Assembly (NCBI GenBank): GCA_013388745.1
Contig: JACAER010000037.1
Span: 21,427-85,426 of the forward strand
Direction: 5' to 3'
DNA from: Chloroflexota bacterium
Lineage (GTDB): Bacteria; Chloroflexota; Anaerolineae; Aggregatilineales; Phototrophicaceae
Length of the DNA: 64,000 nucleotides
A program made the position numbers and the translations under genes. Shown piece after piece: positions 59,436 through 64,000 of this stretch. Every line of letters begins with the position of its first letter. Position 1 is the stretch's first letter. Under the pieces are notes generated by a model. It had not been told where the DNA came from and ran no database searches. It saw only the letters and a list, made by a program, of their open reading frames with translations.

Positions 59436-61838
59436 ATGAGACAAAAACCGCGTTTTTTTCGGGCTGTTTGGGGCGCGTTTTTCGCGCGTGTAGATTCGGG
59501 TTTGCTGCTGGCGCTGCTGCTGTGCCTGTTCGCGCTGCTTCCGCTGCTGCGTCCCGGCCTGCCCAACGGCACCGACGTGCTGTACCACGTCTACCGCGTG
59601 GCCGAAATGGACAGAGCGTGGGCGCACGGCCTGCTGCTGCCGCGCTGGGCAGAAAACTTCTACTACGGCTACGGCTCGCCGGTGTTCCACTACTACGCCT
59701 CATTCACCTATTACCTGACCAGCGTGCTGATGCGTCTGTTGGCGCTCGACGCGCTCAATGCCCTGCGCGCGCTGATCGCGGTGTGCGTGCTGCTGGGCGG
59801 CGCGGGCATGTACCTGCTGGCGCGCGTCGTGTGGCGCCATCGGGCGGCGGGCGTGATCGCCGCGCTGTGCTTCGTCTACGCGCCCTATATGCTGTTCACC
59901 GAACCCTATGCGCGCGGCGCGTATCCCGAAACGCTGGCGCTGGCGCTGCTGCCGCTGGCGCTGTGGCGCTTCTACGTTGTGCTGCGCGACGGACGCGGGC
60001 TGCTGCTGGCCGCGCCGCTGGTGGCGCTGCTGATTCTGACGCACAACCTGATGGCGCTGGCCTCGTTTGGGCTGCTGGCGGCCTGGCTGCTGTGGCACGC
60101 CCTGACGCGCGCAGCAGGCTGGCGCAATCTGGCGCTGGCGGGCGCGGCGCTGGCGTTCGGCGTGGGACTGGCGGGTTATTTCTGGCTGCCGGTAATCCTG
60201 GAACGCGGCGAAGTCAAACTAGAGAATTTGATCGCCGTCGCACAGCTTGATTTTCGCAATTTTTTCGTGCCGCTGGCGCAGCTTGCCGCCTTTTCGCCGC
60301 GCCCGGACAACGGCGCGCTCAACGGGCTGCTGCATCAGTTGAATATGGGCGTGGCGCAGTGGGGGCTGGCGCTGGCCGCGCTGCTCGGCGCGCCCTTTGG
60401 CGTTCGTGAAACCGCGCCGCCCGCCCAAAGCCGTCTGCGCGCCTTTTGCGCGCTGCTTTCGACTCCTTTGTGGTCGAATCTGCTGTTTTTCGCCTTTGCC
60501 AGTCTCGGCCTGATCTTCATCAGCGCGCCGCTCTCGGCGTCGCTGTGGCAGAATATCAGCGCGCTGGCCTATTTTCAGTTTCCGTGGCGTTTTTTGGGGC
60601 CGCTGGCCGTGACACTGGCGCTGCTGGCCGGGGCTAACGCCTTGTGGCTGGCGCGCCTGCCGGCGGCTGCGCGCCGCGCGCTGCTGGGGCTGGCGCTGCT
60701 GCTGCCGCTGGGGCTGGCGCTGCCTACGCTTTATGTCCCCGAATGGGTACACCCACAGGTCGATGCCTCGATCGCCGCTTATCAGCAGGCCGAAGTCAGC
60801 GGTTTGCAGTTGGGCACGACCTTTTCCAACGAATATCTGCCGCAGAGCGTATTTGTGCTGGCGGGACCCACGCCGCGTCTGCTGGCCGACATGGCCGACG
60901 GCTATCCTGTGAACCGCGCGCATCTCGAAGCGCTGCCGCCGGGCGTGCAGCTTGAACTGCTGGAACACGGCCCACAGCATGATACCTGGCGTGTTTCCGC
61001 CGCCGAACCCTTTACGCTCGAAGTGCTGACGCTGTATTTCGCCGGCTGGCAGGCGCAGATCGACGGCGAAAATGTGCCTGTTACACCCTCCGACCCGCAC
61101 GGGTTCATCACGATACCTGTGCCAGCGGGCGAACATACCGTGCGCCTGTTTCTGGGCAGCACGCCGGCGCGCGGTCTCGGCGGTTGGCTGACGCTGCTGG
61201 CGGCGGGCGCGCTGGTGGCGCTGGCGCGGCGTGTGCGGCGTGTGACTCGCGCGCTGCCGGAAAAATGGCAGGACGCGCGGGAAAATCTGTGGTGGGCGGG
61301 CGCGGCGGCGGGCGCGCTCATGCTGGCGCTGGCGTTCTTCTTGCTGCGCGAGGGCGGCGCGTGGGTGCAGTCGCCCCCTGGCACGGCGCTGCCGGCGCAG
61401 AATCGCGTGGATTACCGGCTGGGCGAGAATACCTATCTGATCGGCTACGATTTGAATGCGACGAGTTTCCGTCCCGGCGCGCGCGTGGAACTGGTGCTGT
61501 ACTGGTATGGCGCGCAGCCCGCGCCCTACAAGTATCAGCCCTTCGTGCATATCGGCGTACCGGGCGTGCCGCCGCTGGCACAGGCTCCCGGCAAAGACCA
61601 CCCCGGTGGCCGCCCGATGACGGAATGGACACCTGCGGGCTACATCCGCGACGAGCACATCATTTTCCTGCCGGAAACCATGCCGCCGGGCAGGTATCAG
61701 ATCATCATCGGCCTGTATACGTGCGAAACGCGCCCGGCGGGGGCCTGCGGCAACGGCGAACGCCCGCCTGTGTATGCTGCCGACGGCGCGCCGCTGGGCG
61801 ATGCGCTGCCGCTGGCGACGATCAGCGTGGGCAGTTGA
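59436..61838 (+). CDS. Large multi-TM protein, GT-C glycosyltransferase-like
   Basis: This 800-residue integral membrane protein starts at the ATG at 59436. About 11 TM helices lie in 20-440, with an early acidic loop (GLPNGTDVLYHVYRVAEMDRAW, RWAENFYYGYGSPVFHYYAS) like those of the GT-C and 6-pyruvoyl-tetrahydropterin-synthase-related membrane families. An extracytoplasmic beta domain follows (about 470-590: VSAAEPFTLEVLTLYFAGWQ), then two more TM helices (about 595-640) and a final beta domain (about 660-800). It may add sugars from lipid carriers to surface polymers; this is inferred from fold. No polymerase genes are nearby. Confidence 0.75.
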   Translation: MRQKPRFFRAVWGAFFARVDSGLLLALLLCLFALLPLLRPGLPNGTDVLYHVYRVAEMDRAWAHGLLLPRWAENFYYGYGSPVFHYYASFTYYLTSVLMRLLALDALNALRALIAVCVLLGGAGMYLLARVVWRHRAAGVIAALCFVYAPYMLFTEPYARGAYPETLALALLPLALWRFYVVLRDGRGLLLAAPLVALLILTHNLMALASFGLLAAWLLWHALTRAAGWRNLALAGAALAFGVGLAGYFWLPVILERGEVKLENLIAVAQLDFRNFFVPLAQLAAFSPRPDNGALNGLLHQLNMGVAQWGLALAALLGAPFGVRETAPPAQSRLRAFCALLSTPLWSNLLFFAFASLGLIFISAPLSASLWQNISALAYFQFPWRFLGPLAVTLALLAGANALWLARLPAAARRALLGLALLLPLGLALPTLYVPEWVHPQVDASIAAYQQAEVSGLQLGTTFSNEYLPQSVFVLAGPTPRLLADMADGYPVNRAHLEALPPGVQLELLEHGPQHDTWRVSAAEPFTLEVLTLYFAGWQAQIDGENVPVTPSDPHGFITIPVPAGEHTVRLFLGSTPARGLGGWLTLLAAGALVALARRVRRVTRALPEKWQDARENLWWAGAAAGALMLALAFFLLREGGAWVQSPPGTALPAQNRVDYRLGENTYLIGYDLNATSFRPGARVELVLYWYGAQPAPYKYQPFVHIGVPGVPPLAQAPGKDHPGGRPMTEWTPAGYIRDEHIIFLPETMPPGRYQIIIGLYTCETRPAGACGNGERPPVYAADGAPLGDALPLATISVGS

Positions 61839-61842
61839 GGGG

Positions 61843-62709
61843 CTAGGCGCCTTGCAGGAAGGCCAGCGCCTTCGTCAGCACAAGCTGCGGCTGGTCATAG
61901 GGCAGCAGATGCCCGGCGTCGGCGATCAGTTCTGCGCGCCCGCGTGGTAAAAGGTCGCGCGCCCGCGCCACCGACGGCCCCGCCAGAAAAATGCGGTCAT
62001 GTTCACCGATCAGCATGAGCGTCGGCATCGTCAGCCGCCGCAGCGTTTCGTCCGGGAACACGGGCGGCGCTTCGCGGTTCGATTGGTAATGGGTGAAAAT
62101 CAGCCGGAAGCTTTCGCGCAGATCGCCCGCCAGCGGCTTGTGGGCGATAAAGTCGATCAACTTTTCTCTGGCGCGCGCGCCGCCAAGCTGCCCCAGCGCC
62201 GCCATGCCGATAAAATCCCAGCGCGGGAACAACAGCCCCGCCGGGCACAGCAGCACCGCCCGCCGCACGCGCTCCGGCGCCAGCGCCGCCAGCTTGATGG
62301 TCATCCAGCCGCCGAAGGAAATGCCCATGACCGCCGCCTGCCGCACCTTCAGCGCATTCAGCACGTCCAGCGCCCATTCGCCATACGCCGGACTCGTGCC
62401 GCTGGGGCGCGCGGCGGCGCTTTTGCCGGGTTCGCCGGGAATATCGACGGCGTACACACGGTGTTTGCGGCTCAAAAACGGCGCGACTGTCCCCCAGATA
62501 CTGGCGTTGGTACTGCGGCCATGAAACAGCAGCAGCGGCGACGCGGCGGGGTCGCCGCAGGCGATCACATGTGTGCGCGCCAGTTTCGTGCCCAGGTAGA
62601 GGCGTTCATAGGGCATCGGCCATTTCGCCAACATCTGGTCGTAGTGCCCGAACAATGCCTGCTGTCCAATGCTCGATTTGAAATAGCCCTGCGTCCCGTT
62701 GATGGCCAT
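61843..62709 (-). CDS. Alpha/beta hydrolase
   Basis: This 288-residue serine hydrolase starts at the ATG at 62709 with AAAGG about 8 bases upstream; longer frames to 63126 would overlap the start of the nucleoside hydrolase. Motifs are the oxyanion LLLFHGRSTNASIWG, the nucleophile elbow MGISFGGWM, acid in LIGEHDRIF and His in DAGHLLPYDQP. These are typical of the esterase/C-C hydrolase branch. Substrate unknown. Its stop lies 4 bases from that of the convergent GT-C-like gene. Confidence 0.9.
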   Translation of the reverse strand: MAINGTQGYFKSSIGQQALFGHYDQMLAKWPMPYERLYLGTKLARTHVIACGDPAASPLLLFHGRSTNASIWGTVAPFLSRKHRVYAVDIPGEPGKSAAARPSGTSPAYGEWALDVLNALKVRQAAVMGISFGGWMTIKLAALAPERVRRAVLLCPAGLLFPRWDFIGMAALGQLGGARAREKLIDFIAHKPLAGDLRESFRLIFTHYQSNREAPPVFPDETLRRLTMPTLMLIGEHDRIFLAGPSVARARDLLPRGRAELIADAGHLLPYDQPQLVLTKALAFLQGA

Positions 62710-62940
62710 AATTGCCTTTTTAAAAAATATTGTCCGCTCGATTTTAGCGAAGGTGCTGGTGAAGAATCTACCCTGAGTGTCAAAGAAATTGAAAAAGTAG
62801 GATAGCAGCGGCCAAGGTAAACGCCGCTTGCAGCGGCAGCGGGGTTGGCGGGGCAAGCAGGCGTAAAATCCAGCGCGCAAGTTTGAAGCGCGTGTCCTGC
62901 TGTGACGGGTCTGTTCATCGCCAAGCCCCGCAAAATGGCC

Positions 62941-62946
62941 TATACT
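62941..62946 (+). promoter_or_regulatory. -10 box of the nucleoside hydrolase gene
   Basis: TATACT, the -10 box seen repeatedly in this window, lies 38 bases before the ATG at 62984; the -35 region is poor. The divergent hydrolase gene starts 231 bases away and nothing else was found in the gap. Confidence 0.5.
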
Positions 62947-62983
62947 TATCCCTGCTTCCCCGCTTTTGTGGTCAGGATTTTTT

Positions 62984-63946
62984 ATGGCACGCAAGTTTCT
63001 TATCGACACCGACACCGCTTCCGATGACGCGGTGGCGCTGATTATGGCGCTGCGCTGGCCGGATGTCGAGGTGGCGGCGATCACTGTCGTGGCTGGCAAT
63101 GTGCCGCTGGAGCAGGGCGTGCGCAATGCGCTCTATACGGCGGAATTGTGTGGCAGCAGCGCGCCCGTGTACAAAGGCGCGGCGTACCCGCTGCTGCGCC
63201 CGTATGCCAGCGCGCAGTGGTTTCATGGCAAAGATGGGCTGGGCGATCAGGGTTATCCCGCCCCCAAACGCCAGCCGGAGGGCAAACACGCGGTAGACGC
63301 CATGATCGACACGATCAAGGCTAATCCCGGCATCGTCGTGGTGACGCTGGGGCCGCTGACCAATGTGGCGCTGGCGGTGGCGCGCGCGCCAGAGATTGCC
63401 GCCAATGTCAGCCGCTGCGTGGTGATGGGCGGCAATGCCTGCGTTGTCGGCAACGTGACGCCCGCCGCCGAGTACAACATCTGGGTAGACCCAGACGCCG
63501 CGCGCATGGTCTTTCATTCCGGGCTGCCGGTAGAGATGATCGGTTGGGAACACTGCCGCCACGAATCGCTGCTGAACGACGCCGAGATGACGATGGTGCG
63601 CGGCTTCGATACGCCGCTGGCCCACTTTACGCTGGATTGCAACGCGACGGCATTGCAGGCCGGCTACAAGCAAAGCGGCGAATGGGGGTTGGCGCTGCCC
63701 GACCCGGTGGCGATGGCCGTCGCGCTGGATGTTACGATTGCTACCGAAATGACGGAACACTATGTGGAGGTAGAAACGCACAGCGATCTCACGCGCGGTA
63801 TGACGGTGGTCGATCAGTTGGGCGTGACGCACGACGAGCGCAACCGCGCCATCTGGGCCGCCGCGCGCGCGCACCCGCCGATCAAGGTCTGCTGGCAGAT
63901 CGACGCGACGCGATGGAAAGAGGCGCTGTACAGCGTGCTGCGCTGA
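62984..63946 (+). CDS. Inosine-uridine-preferring type nucleoside hydrolase
   Basis: This 320-residue enzyme cleaves the N-glycosidic bond of ribonucleosides. The calcium-binding aspartate cluster DTDTASDDAVA lies at about 7-17, followed by VTLGPLTNVALAVARAP, GGNACVVGNVTPAAEYNIWVDPDAA and the C-terminal LPDPVAMAVALD. The calcium ligands are intact, so it should be active. It belongs to nucleoside salvage. It stands alone after a long divergent gap. Confidence 0.93.
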   Translation: MARKFLIDTDTASDDAVALIMALRWPDVEVAAITVVAGNVPLEQGVRNALYTAELCGSSAPVYKGAAYPLLRPYASAQWFHGKDGLGDQGYPAPKRQPEGKHAVDAMIDTIKANPGIVVVTLGPLTNVALAVARAPEIAANVSRCVVMGGNACVVGNVTPAAEYNIWVDPDAARMVFHSGLPVEMIGWEHCRHESLLNDAEMTMVRGFDTPLAHFTLDCNATALQAGYKQSGEWGLALPDPVAMAVALDVTIATEMTEHYVEVETHSDLTRGMTVVDQLGVTHDERNRAIWAAARAHPPIKVCWQIDATRWKEALYSVLR

Positions 63947-63978
63947 GGCGATTTTAAAAGAACGGTTTTGGGCTGTAG

Positions 63979-63998
63979 GGGCGCGTCATGACGCGCCC
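63979..63998. repeat. 20-bp perfect palindrome at the window edge
   Basis: Bases 63979-63998 are a perfect palindrome centred on CATG (GGGCGCGTCA and its complement), preceded by CTGTAG. It lies 33 bases after the nucleoside hydrolase stop and may be a dispersed intergenic repeat or stem; the right flank is cut off by the window. Confidence 0.55.
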
Positions 63999-64000
63999 AC

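Noticed and set aside
62710..63126. N-terminal extension of the alpha/beta hydrolase up to 63126
   Set aside because: It would overlap the divergent nucleoside hydrolase start and has no hydrolase-like sequence; the ATG at 62709 fits the family.

Overview
The window is a GC-rich, densely coded stretch of bacterial chromosome with no rRNA, tRNA, CRISPR array, transposase or phage gene that I could recognise. The gene content suggests a member of the Chloroflexota, perhaps Anaerolineae-like: many Ser/Thr kinases, FHA and TPR proteins, membrane-anchored SH3b, PPC and DUF4139 surface proteins, bPH2 proteins, a sucrase/ferredoxin-like protein and the infC-rpmI-rplT operon. That assignment is an inference from gene families, not from a marker-gene search. 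Promoters look like ordinary sigma-70 sites. Several have near-consensus boxes with 17-bp spacers, and TATACT recurs as the -10.

Layout. 1-2264 (minus): the start of thioredoxin reductase, a small degenerate zinc-finger anti-sigma-like protein, an ECF sigma factor and a zinc-ribbon/FHA protein. 2383-6290 (plus): FtsH, a trypsin-fold protein that has lost its catalytic His and Ser, and a YbjN-like protein. 6296-8943: an SDR dehydrogenase and a divergent acyl-CoA dehydrogenase. 9218-14489 (plus): a 1345-residue Ser/Thr kinase with 22 TPRs, a nitroreductase broken by an in-frame stop, an FHA protein and a DUF2087 protein. 14636-18708: a PIN-like remnant, a PDZ/multi-TM Ser/Thr kinase (minus), a membrane HTH protein and an SH3b protein. 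18805-21051 (minus): a DUF4139 protein and a possible lipoprotein. 21185-29887: a spermidine-synthase-like membrane fusion, a response regulator, a MerR regulator, an aldo/keto reductase, a STAS-like protein, a sucrase/ferredoxin-like protein, a GAF protein and a phosphohexomutase. 29916-32712 (minus): a small conserved protein, an SRPBCC protein and MalQ.

33106-40944 (plus): two paralogous membrane-anchored TPR proteins, then infC-rpmI-rplT with a non-canonical infC start, a DUF2867/SpoU methyltransferase pair, and a CHASE4-type histidine kinase coupled to a response regulator. 41004-43685 (minus): a quinone oxidoreductase, an M42 peptidase and a DUF1801 protein. 43812-48089 (plus): a HET-C-family protein with an N-terminal motif typical of contractile-injection-system cargo, a PD40 beta-propeller protein, a DUF4397/fasciclin protein and a small unknown. 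48303-57936 (minus): a duplicated-PPC secreted protein, an alpha/beta hydrolase coupled to orphan mnhG-mnhF, peptide deformylase, a cNMP-binding/bPH2 membrane protein, a MarR regulator with a PAS histidine kinase, another hydrolase and a peroxiredoxin. 58244-63946: a membrane protein of unknown function, an 800-residue GT-C-like membrane protein, an alpha/beta hydrolase (minus) and a nucleoside hydrolase.

Two themes stand out. Threonine phosphorylation signalling is heavy here: two very different Ser/Thr kinases and two FHA proteins lie within 17 kb, one FHA gene next to an ECF sigma factor. Membrane and secreted repeat proteins are also frequent. The strongest candidates for new biology are the HET-C/eCIS-like effector (43812), the FHA-sigma-degenerate ZAS module (704-2207), the kinase with triplet-ordered TPRs (9260) and the pseudoprotease with zinc ribbons (4492).
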